From: an uncultured Prosthecobacter sp.
GTDB taxonomy: Bacteria; Verrucomicrobiota; Verrucomicrobiia; Verrucomicrobiales; Verrucomicrobiaceae
Direction: 5' to 3'
Assembly (NCBI GenBank): GCA_937941745.1
Contig: CALDGV010000737.1
Location: 1-6,540, forward strand
DNA length: 6,540 nucleotides
Both the position numbers and the translations under genes were made by a program. Positions 1-6,540 of the stretch are shown piece after piece (the first letter of the stretch is position 1; each line of letters opens with the position of its first letter). The notes beneath the pieces are model-generated. The model was given only the letters and a program-made list of their open reading frames with translations, was not told where the DNA came from and did no database searches.

Positions 1-42
1 ATTGCCGCGCCTTGGCTGCTCTTCGTAGTCGTCGTTCCTCAT
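1..42 (-). CDS. Start of an unidentified gene, cut by the left edge
   Basis: Reading leftwards from an ATG at 42, the frame stays open to the edge and gives MRNDDYEEQPRRGN, a hydrophilic, charged N-terminus with no signal peptide. The ATG is preceded by GGAGG (plus-strand 53-57) with a 10-nt spacer, the best Shine-Dalgarno match at any start in this window. A good sigma70-type promoter lies at 101-128. These signals are the reason for the call, because fourteen codons are too few to identify a family. The gene points the same way as the three-gene cluster to its right but probably has its own promoter. The product is unknown. A chance open frame cannot be excluded. Confidence 0.45.
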   Translation of the reverse strand, partial: MRNDDYEEQPRRGN

Positions 43-52
43 GCGTTGTGGG

Positions 53-57
53 CCTCC
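53..57 (-). promoter_or_regulatory. Ribosome binding site of the left-edge gene
   Basis: The minus strand reads GGAGG here, 10 nt before the ATG at 42. It matters because it supports a real start at the window edge, where only 14 codons can be read, and because most other starts in the window have no comparable motif. Confidence 0.45.
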
Positions 58-100
58 GCGGTTCCTGGGTGCTGTTGTGGGCTTGGTGAAAACTACGCCG

Positions 101-128
101 AGTGTAGAAATCGCGTCTGCGATGTCAA
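101..128 (-). promoter_or_regulatory. Sigma70-type promoter for the left-edge gene
   Basis: On the minus strand a perfect -35 hexamer TTGACA (128-123) is followed by a 16-nt spacer and TACACT (106-101), which matches 4 of 6 bases of the -10 consensus including the key first T, second A and last T. Transcription would start near 94 and leave a leader of about 50 nt before the ATG at 42. The spacer contains the short inverted repeat TCGC-AGAC-GCGA (122-111), which could be an operator or chance. The promoter lies just downstream of the TPR-type gene's stop at 148, in the only sizeable gap on this side. Confidence 0.5.
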
Positions 129-147
129 TACCGCTGTCTTCGGGCTG

Positions 148-2670
148 CTACTTCCCATCCCAAAGGAAGTGCTCCAGGCGGATCTTGGTGGCGCGTTCGC
201 GGGCTTCGGCCGCACGGTCACCCGAGCTGATGGCCAGCTTTTCCGCCAGCCGGGCGGCCGCTTCCCACTGCTTGCCGGATTCCAGAAGGTCGATACCGAA
301 AAAGCCGGCGCGGTAATACCAGCGGAATTCCGCAGGGTCAGCCGGACCGGTGAATCCATCTGCCTCAACCACATCATAGCAGGCCTCCAGGGCCTCCGTG
401 ATGCTGCCGGCGGACTGCAGGGCCACGGCCAGGGTGTATCCTGCGCGGGCACGCCATTCAAAGGTCAGGTCATCCTCACGGATCATCTCCTTCAGAACCT
501 GGATGGCTGAGGTCAGTGCCGCAGCGTCGCTCTTGCCGAGCAGCATCAGCATCTCCGCCTTTTCACACTGCATGATGCGGCGCAGGTCCTTGGAGAGTCG
601 TTGCTCGGCCAGGAGCACCTCAATGAGCTTCAGCGCCTCGGCCTCCTTGCCTGCACGCCGCAGGGCGAGCGCCTGCTGCTGGCGCGCCGGGATGCTCAGC
701 GGGCCACCGCGCTCCGCCAGTTCCTGCCACAGGCTGATCGCAGCATCGCGGCCTTCATCACTCATCATGGAAAGGGCGGAGAGGCCGGCAAAGTAGAGCG
801 CTGTATCAGCGATGGGCGAATTGGCCTCCTCCTTGGCCACCAGCTCAAATTCCGTGCGGGCCGCTGCAAAGTTTTCCAGCCGGAAGAAAGCATCAGCGAC
901 CTTCAGGCGCACGAGGCCAGCCTGGGAAGCCTCAGGCAGGGCTTTGAGAAAGGCGGTGCCTGTTTCTGCCAGTTCCTTCAGCTGGCCGGCACGGTCCAGA
1001 CGCCATAGGCGGGTGATCAGCAGGCGCTCGCGCTGGCGCTCGGTCAGGCCGGGCATGGCCTCCACCGAAGTCAGGGCACGATCCACGGCCGCAAAATCCG
1101 TCGGCACCCGCAGCAGCAGGAGTTCTGTCATGGCCATGCGCGCCTCAAACAGACGGGGGTGCTGCGCATGCTTCTGCAGGAAGGCTTTGAGTTCGGCCTC
1201 AGCCTCAGGCTGCCTTTTGGCCGCCAGCTCCAGGGCACGGTCAAGCTCAAGGTCCGCTGATCCATCACGTGAAGCCACCGCAGCCTCTCCGCTCACCACC
1301 TGCAGCTGGGCCAGGAGACTCTGATACAGGAGGGCCTCACCACCATGCAGGGCCGCCACAGCAGCATTGTAAAGCGCAGAGCGCCGCTGTGCCAGGCTGG
1401 AGGCGAGGTTCGCCGCATTCTGAAACAGCTCCGCCGCACGAAGGCGGTCACCTCGCGTGTAAGCAGCTCCCGCGGTGACGAATTCGACCATCGCCGATCC
1501 CTGACCGCCGAATCGTCGGCGCCACATCTCGGTCAGGGCCGCCACGCGGTCATCTGCCTTCCTGGCGCTGTAGGTCTCGAGAGCCAGTTGCATGGCCTCA
1601 TCCGACTGAGGGTGGCCGGAGTGGACCTGGATCATCGCCTCCAAAAGACCCAGCGCCTCCTCGCCACGCCCGCCTGCGGCCAGCCAGCGGGCCAGCAGGA
1701 GCATCGAATGACCCTGGAAAATGGAAGTCGTGCCGGGCGCGGTCAGCGCAGCTTTCTGGGCGGCATTGCCCTCCGTGATCCAGCGCAGCGCCGCATCAGG
1801 AGGCAGCGTTTCCGGTTTTTCGGCGAGGCAGCGGGAAAGCAGGTCAAAGGCACTGCTCCAAAGCTCGGTTTCCGCCGTGTTGTCGAGAAACTGCACCAGC
1901 GCCTCGACGGCCTTGCCAGACTCATTCTGCCTCAACAGAGACTCCGCCAGAAGAAGCGAGGCCGTGTGGTGGATCCTTTCCCCTCCCTCGGTGCTGCCCA
2001 CCAGCTCCCGAAGCTGGGCCTGGGCCTCGGGAATGCGCCCCTGATCCAGCAGGCCCTGGGCACGCAGAAGCCGGGCCTTGGCATTGAGGGCGGTGCCCTG
2101 GGCCTCAAGATCACTCAGCACAGTGCCAGATCGACCGGCGCGCAGCTCCACCTCATCCCACATGAGCCGGGCACGCCCAGCCACAAACTCCTCCGGACTC
2201 TGCCGCAGGTTTTCCAGGATGCCCCGGGCCTGGACGAGATCTCCCCGGGCCACGCTGACCTGGGCCAGCAGGAGCTTCTCCTGGCTGGTCGCGGCCTTTT
2301 CCCGCACCCGGTTCAACAGGCGCTTCTCGGCGGCTTCCAGATCACCCGCCTGCACCAGTGCCTGGGCACGCCAAAAATCCTCGTTGGGCACCTTTTCCTG
2401 ATCGAGAATGCGCAGCGCTTCAGCCCCTTCGCGAGCCCGCACCCAGGCTTCCACGGCCAGCGAGGCCAGCGTCTGACGGTGGGTGGAGCGCTCCGGCTCG
2501 GCTTTCATCAGGCGTGCTGCCTTCAAGGCCGCCACGGCGGGCAGCCCATCCTTCAGCGCCTGCCGGGCCGCCCGGTAATCGGGCAGGTCCTCCAGCTCCT
2601 GACCGTGCAAAACGGACCCGGCGGAGGCCAGGAGCAGCAGGGCAGGCAGAGAAACACGGAACGACAGCAT
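148..2670 (-). CDS. Large exported TPR-type helical repeat protein, 840 aa
   Basis: The product begins with a signal peptide: Arg5, then a hydrophobic stretch at residues 8-21, with probable cleavage near Gly23-Gln24. There is no lipobox cysteine, so a soluble periplasmic protein is expected. The rest is almost entirely amphipathic helix pairs rich in Ala, Leu, Glu and Arg, spaced like degenerate tetratricopeptide repeats. Clear examples are at about 99-120, 133-155, 199-223, 237-263, 321-345, 397-420, 588-612, 662-687 and 742-768, many carrying the small-residue/Gly-Asp turn typical of TPRs. No catalytic domain or later membrane segment is visible. Such proteins usually act as scaffolds for protein assembly; the partner is unknown. 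The ATG at 2670 lies 9 nt after the mobA stop, has no clear Shine-Dalgarno, and is probably translationally coupled. The start is chosen because the signal peptide follows directly. TPR assignment is by pattern only; other alpha-solenoid repeats are possible. Confidence 0.88.
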   Translation of the reverse strand: MLSFRVSLPALLLLASAGSVLHGQELEDLPDYRAARQALKDGLPAVAALKAARLMKAEPERSTHRQTLASLAVEAWVRAREGAEALRILDQEKVPNEDFWRAQALVQAGDLEAAEKRLLNRVREKAATSQEKLLLAQVSVARGDLVQARGILENLRQSPEEFVAGRARLMWDEVELRAGRSGTVLSDLEAQGTALNAKARLLRAQGLLDQGRIPEAQAQLRELVGSTEGGERIHHTASLLLAESLLRQNESGKAVEALVQFLDNTAETELWSSAFDLLSRCLAEKPETLPPDAALRWITEGNAAQKAALTAPGTTSIFQGHSMLLLARWLAAGGRGEEALGLLEAMIQVHSGHPQSDEAMQLALETYSARKADDRVAALTEMWRRRFGGQGSAMVEFVTAGAAYTRGDRLRAAELFQNAANLASSLAQRRSALYNAAVAALHGGEALLYQSLLAQLQVVSGEAAVASRDGSADLELDRALELAAKRQPEAEAELKAFLQKHAQHPRLFEARMAMTELLLLRVPTDFAAVDRALTSVEAMPGLTERQRERLLITRLWRLDRAGQLKELAETGTAFLKALPEASQAGLVRLKVADAFFRLENFAAARTEFELVAKEEANSPIADTALYFAGLSALSMMSDEGRDAAISLWQELAERGGPLSIPARQQQALALRRAGKEAEALKLIEVLLAEQRLSKDLRRIMQCEKAEMLMLLGKSDAAALTSAIQVLKEMIREDDLTFEWRARAGYTLAVALQSAGSITEALEACYDVVEADGFTGPADPAEFRWYYRAGFFGIDLLESGKQWEAAARLAEKLAISSGDRAAEARERATKIRLEHFLWDGK

Positions 2671-2679
2671 CTGTTCAAA

Positions 2680-3306
2680 CTAGGCGGTCCGGCCGTCGTT
2701 TGCCAACAGGCAATCCTGCCATTCACCGGGCGTGTTGAGGTTGGCAAACAGGCCGCTTTCTCCTGGGTGGGCAGGGCGCAGCCGGGCCAGTCCCTGCGCA
2801 GCGGCTTCCGCGATCAGACGTTGCAGCCCCAGCTCCCCGCGGGCTAGCCGGGCTTCGATCAAAGGCAGCATGGCAGGCACATAGATGCCTGCCATGGGCT
2901 CCACTCCCTGCTCCGTCTGGCAAAAAAGCCCGCTTTCCGAGGCTGCCGCAGCCTGCTCGCAGGCGAGTCCGCTCAAAAAGGCCTCGGAGATGAAGGGCAT
3001 GTCCACCGCCAGCACCAAGGTTGGGGCTTGAGTCTTGCGGAGAACCCTGCCGATGGCTCCCAGCGGACCTCTGTCATCCCCTAGAGGATCGAAAAGCCAT
3101 TCGATCCCGGCCGCAGAGGGCCATGCCTCCTGAAGCCCCTGTTCTTCCCGGCAGGCGATGAAGCAGTGATGGCCGCCTAGGCGGCGCAGTTTCTCTGCCT
3201 GCACCTGCCAGAGAGGCTGCCCAAGCCACTCCAGCAGCGCCTTGTCCGTGCCCATGCGGCGCGACCTGCCTCCAGCAAGCAGAAGGGCGGCGAAATCAGG
3301 CGGCAT
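2680..3306 (-). CDS. mobA: Molybdenum cofactor guanylyltransferase MobA
   Basis: MobA transfers GMP from GTP to molybdopterin-bound molybdenum, giving the guanine dinucleotide cofactor used by DMSO-reductase-type enzymes; it acts in the cytoplasm. The 208-aa product has the full signature: nucleotide loop LLLAGGRSRRMGTDKALL (residues 8-25, with Lys22), GPLGAI at 80-85, the metal-binding Asp in VDMPF (Asp102), EPMAGIY at 136-142 and the C-terminal NLNTPGEW (189-196). Length matches the family (about 190-210 aa). The ATG at 3306 puts the loop at the usual distance from the N-terminus. An in-frame ATG at 3330 would add eight residues and overlap the upstream stop; AGGAAG (3325-3320) lies 13 nt before 3306 and does not settle the choice. 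The gene sits between an exported DUF1080 protein (10-nt gap) and an exported TPR-type protein (9-nt gap), an unexpected place for a cofactor gene. The related MobA-like CTP-using enzymes (MocA) are the main alternative, but the motifs favour MobA. Confidence 0.92.
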   Translation of the reverse strand: MPPDFAALLLAGGRSRRMGTDKALLEWLGQPLWQVQAEKLRRLGGHHCFIACREEQGLQEAWPSAAGIEWLFDPLGDDRGPLGAIGRVLRKTQAPTLVLAVDMPFISEAFLSGLACEQAAAASESGLFCQTEQGVEPMAGIYVPAMLPLIEARLARGELGLQRLIAEAAAQGLARLRPAHPGESGLFANLNTPGEWQDCLLANDGRTA

Positions 3307-3316
3307 GGGGCCGCTG

Positions 3317-4051
3317 TTACTTCCTGGCATCGGCCTCAGCGAGGATCTTTTTGCCCTCCTCGGCACCGATTTCACGCACAAAGAGGTTTCTCCAGCCGAT
3401 CTCACCGCCGTGGGTTTGCAGCATGATGGGGCCTTTGGCCGGGAAGGGCTGGGTCTTGTCGTAATAGTTCTCCATCGGAGCGCCATCGACGACGAGATTG
3501 TCATTCAGCCACACCCAGGTGCGGGCTCCGATCTGGCGGATGCGGAAGCTGTTCCATTCTCCGAAATCCTTGTCGGCCACCACCAGCGGATCGCGGCCCG
3601 GAGTATCGGGCGTGTTGTTGAAAAGGCCTCCGGAGCCCAGATGCGGGCGGCGGGTCGGCTTGGCTGGATCAAAGACCTGGTTTTTGTCCCAGATCTGCAC
3701 CTGAGGCACGCCGCGCAGGTAGATGCCGCTGTCAGCCTTGGGCACGGTCTTGTATTCGATCAGAAACTCCATGTCGCCAAACTCCTCGTCCGTCGTGGCG
3801 TAGGGGCCGTGGCCGTCATTCACGAGTTCGCCGTTTTCGACCCGCCAGTTGGTGGGGAACTCCTCGCGCATCTTTTTCAGGGCGGCTTCCTTCTTTTCAC
3901 CGGTGAGCTTCGCCACGCTATGCGGATTCAGGCCATGCCAGCCGCTAAGATCCCTGCCGTTGAAAATGGCGCGGAAACCCGCCGGAGGCTGGGGATCAGC
4001 GGCGGCAAGGAGGGAGGAGATGAGCAGGCAGGGCAGCAGGACGGCTTTCAT
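3317..4051 (-). CDS. Exported DUF1080 / 3-keto-disaccharide hydrolase-like protein
   Basis: This 244-aa protein belongs to the DUF1080 family (3-keto-disaccharide hydrolase domain, a concanavalin-like beta-sandwich). Members have been linked to cleavage of 3-keto-glycosides. A signal peptide covers residues 1-18 (Lys2, hydrophobic core, Ala-Ala-Ala before Asp19). Cys8 is not in a lipobox. Family landmarks in order: FNGRDLSGWHG (30-40), WRVENGEL (69-76), SGIYLRG (108-114), VQIWD (118-122), GSGGLFNN (139-146), GEWNSFRI (164-171), VWLNDNLVVDG (180-190) and GPIMLQTHGGEIGWRNL (207-223). The domain is complete and full length. The frame is open well upstream of 4051, but this ATG is chosen because the signal peptide begins there; no Shine-Dalgarno precedes it. 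It is the first gene of the minus-strand cluster and is divergent from the RsuA-type gene. Exact substrate is not predictable from sequence. Confidence 0.92.
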   Translation of the reverse strand: MKAVLLPCLLISSLLAAADPQPPAGFRAIFNGRDLSGWHGLNPHSVAKLTGEKKEAALKKMREEFPTNWRVENGELVNDGHGPYATTDEEFGDMEFLIEYKTVPKADSGIYLRGVPQVQIWDKNQVFDPAKPTRRPHLGSGGLFNNTPDTPGRDPLVVADKDFGEWNSFRIRQIGARTWVWLNDNLVVDGAPMENYYDKTQPFPAKGPIMLQTHGGEIGWRNLFVREIGAEEGKKILAEADARK

Positions 4052-4135
4052 GATGGGAGGCACAGAACGGTTTCTGGTGCAGGCCTTTTGCATCACGCGC
4101 AGGACTGAGCATCCATCCCCTGCCCTGCCACCTTC
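4052..4135. other. Divergent intergenic region, promoters not resolved
   Basis: This 84-nt gap separates two divergent starts (DUF1080 leftwards, RsuA-type gene rightwards) and should hold or adjoin promoters for both. A TTGCAT at 4088-4093 could be a plus-strand -35 element, but nothing near 4110-4116 resembles a good -10 box. I found no convincing minus-strand pair. Neither start has a clear Shine-Dalgarno sequence; the bases just before both ATGs are pyrimidine-rich (CCTCCCATC and CCACCTTC). Confidence 0.4.
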
Positions 4136-4855
4136 ATGAAACTCGACCGCCTCATCGCCAAGCATCGCTCTCTGGGCAGGAACGAGGCGCACCGCCTGAT
4201 TGCGGCGGGCAGGGTGCAGGTGAACGGGCTTCCCGTCACCTCCAGCCAGCACGAGGTGGACCGCTTCATGCAGGTGCTGCTGGAGGATGAAGTGGTTCAA
4301 CAGGCCGAACGAGCCCTCTACCTGATGCTGCACAAGCCGGCGGGCGTGGTGAGTGCGACCATCGATGCCGAGCATCGAACGGTGATCGACCTCATTGACG
4401 ATCCGGACAAGGCCTCCCTGCACATCGCCGGACGCCTCGACCGCAGCTCCACAGGCCTGCTTTTGCTGACCAATGACGGCCGCTGGTCCAAGCAGCTGAC
4501 GGAGGCCGCCTCAAAAGTGCCGAAAACCTACCTTGTCGAAACCGACTGCCCCATACCCGGAGATGCGGTGGAGGCCTTCCGCCGGGGATTCCACTTTGCC
4601 GCCGAAGACATCGTGACCCTGCCGGCGGAGCTGGTCCTGCTGGGTGAGCGCCGTGCTCGAATCACCCTGCACGAAGGACGTCATCATCAGATCAAGCGCA
4701 TGCTGGGCCGCCTCGGCTGCCTCGTCACCGCGCTGCACCGGCAAAGCGTGGGAGGCCTGGCCCTCCCTGCCGCCCTGCAGCCCGGCGAATGGCGGCAGCT
4801 GACGGCAGAGGAATGCGCGCTGGCCCTGATGAAAGGCACTCCGGAGACCTGCTAA
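4136..4855 (+). CDS. rsuA: 16S rRNA pseudouridine synthase, RsuA family
   Basis: RsuA-type enzymes convert a uridine of 16S rRNA (U516 in E. coli) to pseudouridine during small-subunit assembly. The 239-aa product has an N-terminal S4 RNA-binding domain (about residues 1-50, with RNEAHRLIAAGRVQVNG at 15-31). A short linker follows, then the synthase domain with LMLHKPAG (63-70), the catalytic motif GRLDRSSTGLLLLTNDG (99-115; Asp102 is the expected nucleophile, the same number as in E. coli RsuA), KTYLV (130-134), EGRHHQIKRML (180-190) and LHRQSVGGLAL (200-210). Length is normal for RsuA. The ATG at 4136 places the S4 domain at the extreme N-terminus, as expected. RluB, RluE and RluF share the architecture, so the exact target uridine is less certain than the family. 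The gene may be co-transcribed with the ThuA-like gene 65 nt downstream. Confidence 0.9.
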   Translation: MKLDRLIAKHRSLGRNEAHRLIAAGRVQVNGLPVTSSQHEVDRFMQVLLEDEVVQQAERALYLMLHKPAGVVSATIDAEHRTVIDLIDDPDKASLHIAGRLDRSSTGLLLLTNDGRWSKQLTEAASKVPKTYLVETDCPIPGDAVEAFRRGFHFAAEDIVTLPAELVLLGERRARITLHEGRHHQIKRMLGRLGCLVTALHRQSVGGLALPAALQPGEWRQLTAEECALALMKGTPETC

Positions 4856-4920
4856 AAGCCGCTGCCCCATGAAAGTCGGCTAGCGCAGCCGCTCTGGATG
4901 CGTTTCTTGGCTTCCCCTGC

Positions 4921-5883
4921 ATGAAATCCTCCTCCCTGCTTCGCTCCCTTCTGGTTGTCCTCAGCCTTGCCGCACCGGCCTGGGCGGCAGCAGCTCCGAA
5001 AAAGCTGCTCGTCGTCACCGTGACCACCGGCTTCCGCCATTCCTCCATCGAAACGGCGGAAAAAGTGATCAAGGAGATCGGGGAAAAGTCCGGTGCCTGG
5101 ACGGTGGACTACGTCCATCAGCCGGAAGGCCCCCAGCCGAAAAATCCCGGACGTCCGCCGGAAAAGAAGGCAGGCGAGACCGATGAGGCCTACACCGCCC
5201 GCAAAGAGGCCTACAGCAAGGCGCTGGCAGACTTCAACAGCGCCAACGCAGCCTGGAACGACAAGGTCAAAGCCTACATGGCGGAGAAAATGGCCCTCGA
5301 GAAGATCAAGGACTATGATGGATTCGTCTTCGCCAACACCACCGGCGACCTCCAGTTCCCGGACCGCGACGGCTTTGTCGAACTGATCAAGAGCGGCAAG
5401 GCCATGGTGGCCATGCATTCCGGTTCCGACACCTACCATCCTTTCCGTGGCTACATCGACATGCTGGGTGGTGAGTTCGAAACCCACAAGGCCCAGGTCG
5501 AAGTTCAGCCCATCCTGCACGATCCCGCCCACGCCGCCACCAAGCCCATCCCGGCCGGCTTCAAGGTCTTTGACGAGATCTACATCATCAAGAGCTACGA
5601 AAAAGCCAAGGTCCACGCCCTCCTCGGCCTCAACGCCCACCCCAACGACCTGACCCCCGGCTACTTCCCGATCTCCTGGTGCAAGGAATTCGGCCAGGGA
5701 CGAGTGTTCTACACCTCGCTAGGCCATCGCGAAGATGTGTGGGATCCCACCTGGAAGGAAGGTTCCAAGGACCGCAAAAACTCCCCGGAAATCGCCAGGA
5801 CCTATCAGGAGCACATCCTTGGCGGCATCAAATGGGCGCTGCGTCTCGCTGAAGGCGATGGCACCCCTGGAAACCTCAAGTGA
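4921..5883 (+). CDS. Exported ThuA-like domain protein with charged insert
   Basis: The 320-aa product has a signal peptide (Lys2, Arg9, hydrophobic 10-20, AWA cleavage site after Ala22) and then a ThuA-like domain, a class I glutamine amidotransferase-like fold named after the trehalose-utilisation protein ThuA. Landmarks: TGFRHSSI (36-43), AMVAMHSGSDTYHPFRGYID (161-180), MLGGEFETH (181-189), DEIYIIK (218-224), PISWCKEFGQGRVFYTSLGH (250-269) and GGIKWAL (301-307). Between the first and second core strands sits a Pro/Lys/Glu-rich stretch (about 67-88) and a long charged helix (about 87-130), making the protein longer than simple ThuA domains. Enzymatic activity is not established for most of the family; a sugar-related role in the periplasm is inferred. 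No Shine-Dalgarno precedes the ATG, which is chosen because the signal peptide starts there. Orthology to rhizobial thuA is not claimed. Confidence 0.9.
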   Translation: MKSSSLLRSLLVVLSLAAPAWAAAAPKKLLVVTVTTGFRHSSIETAEKVIKEIGEKSGAWTVDYVHQPEGPQPKNPGRPPEKKAGETDEAYTARKEAYSKALADFNSANAAWNDKVKAYMAEKMALEKIKDYDGFVFANTTGDLQFPDRDGFVELIKSGKAMVAMHSGSDTYHPFRGYIDMLGGEFETHKAQVEVQPILHDPAHAATKPIPAGFKVFDEIYIIKSYEKAKVHALLGLNAHPNDLTPGYFPISWCKEFGQGRVFYTSLGHREDVWDPTWKEGSKDRKNSPEIARTYQEHILGGIKWALRLAEGDGTPGNLK

Positions 5884-5936
5884 CCCCCCCGGTGGCGGCC
5901 ACGGCGCTGCCTCAGGATTTACCTTCAAAACAGGCC

Positions 5937-5965
5937 GGGCAGGTGCTGCATGAGCAGACCTGCTC
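5937..5965 (+). terminator. Probable terminator hairpin after the ThuA-like gene
   Basis: The arms GGGCAGGT(G)CTGC and GCAGACCTGCTC pair over 12 base pairs, with one bulged G (5945), one G-U pair and an ATGA loop (5950-5953). The stem is GC-rich and lies 53 nt after the stop codon at 5883. The tail is not a clean T tract: it reads TCTGCCGCC and then CTTTTCTT (5973-5980). It could work as an intrinsic terminator of modest strength, a pause site, or an mRNA-stabilising 3' hairpin. Confidence 0.5.
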
Positions 5966-5989
5966 TCTGCCGCCTTTTCTTGGACCCAT

Positions 5990-6540
<551 letters not shown>

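Noticed and set aside
1345..2847. A 500-residue open frame on the plus strand, opposite the TPR-type gene and the end of mobA
   Set aside because: It is rich in Arg, Gln, His, Gly and Pro with no recognisable domain, and lies fully antisense to genes with clear signals and family motifs. Long antisense frames are expected in GC-rich DNA.
3242..4108. A 288-residue plus-strand frame opposite the DUF1080 gene and the start of mobA
   Set aside because: It is the shadow of a complete DUF1080 domain and of the mobA nucleotide loop. The product resembles no family and has no start signals.
3307..4423. Longer forms of the DUF1080 protein and of MobA using upstream in-frame ATGs
   Set aside because: The upstream extensions run through the RsuA-type gene or the DUF1080 gene on the other frame and would bury the signal peptide or the MobA nucleotide loop far from the N-terminus.
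4877..4891. Small hairpin CGGCT-AGCGC-AGCCG between the RsuA-type and ThuA-like genes as a terminator
   Set aside because: The stem is only 5 bp and no T tract follows; it is too weak to call, so read-through into the ThuA-like gene is possible.
4852..5640. A 262-residue minus-strand frame opposite the ThuA-like gene
   Set aside because: It is Gly/Val/Leu-rich shadow sequence. The plus strand encodes a signal peptide and all the ThuA landmarks.

Overview
The window is GC-rich, densely packed bacterial chromosome. It holds five complete protein genes plus a gene cut off at each edge. The pairing of an exported DUF1080 (3-keto-disaccharide hydrolase-like) protein with an exported ThuA-like protein is typical of the Planctomycetota-Verrucomicrobiota group. 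The third elements, a large exported TPR-type protein and a monomeric NADP-dependent isocitrate dehydrogenase, fit a member of Verrucomicrobiota (Verrucomicrobium/Prosthecobacter-like). This placement is inferred from gene content, not from any marker gene or search. No RNA gene, CRISPR array, insertion sequence or prophage gene was seen.

Left half, minus strand (4051 down to 148): three genes lie head to tail with gaps of only 10 and 9 nt: a secreted DUF1080 protein, MobA (molybdenum cofactor guanylyltransferase) and an 840-residue exported helical-repeat protein. They are very probably one transcript. After a 105-nt gap that carries a good sigma70-type promoter and a GGAGG ribosome binding site, another minus-strand gene appears to start at position 42 and runs off the left edge.

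Right half, plus strand (4136 to 6540): an RsuA-family 16S rRNA pseudouridine synthase is transcribed divergently from the DUF1080 gene across an 84-nt gap. It is followed 65 nt later by an exported ThuA-like protein with a charged helical insert. A 179-nt spacer with a strong hairpin (probable terminator) and a CTTGACC direct repeat follows. The last gene encodes the first 159 residues of a monomeric isocitrate dehydrogenase.

Functionally the window mixes housekeeping (rRNA modification, Moco maturation, TCA cycle) with two envelope proteins probably concerned with keto-sugar or glycoside catabolism. No obviously new defence or mobile system is present. The points most worth a second look are the DUF1080/mobA/TPR cluster, the insert in the ThuA-like protein, and the small regulatory elements at 101-128, 5937-5965 and 5990-6007.
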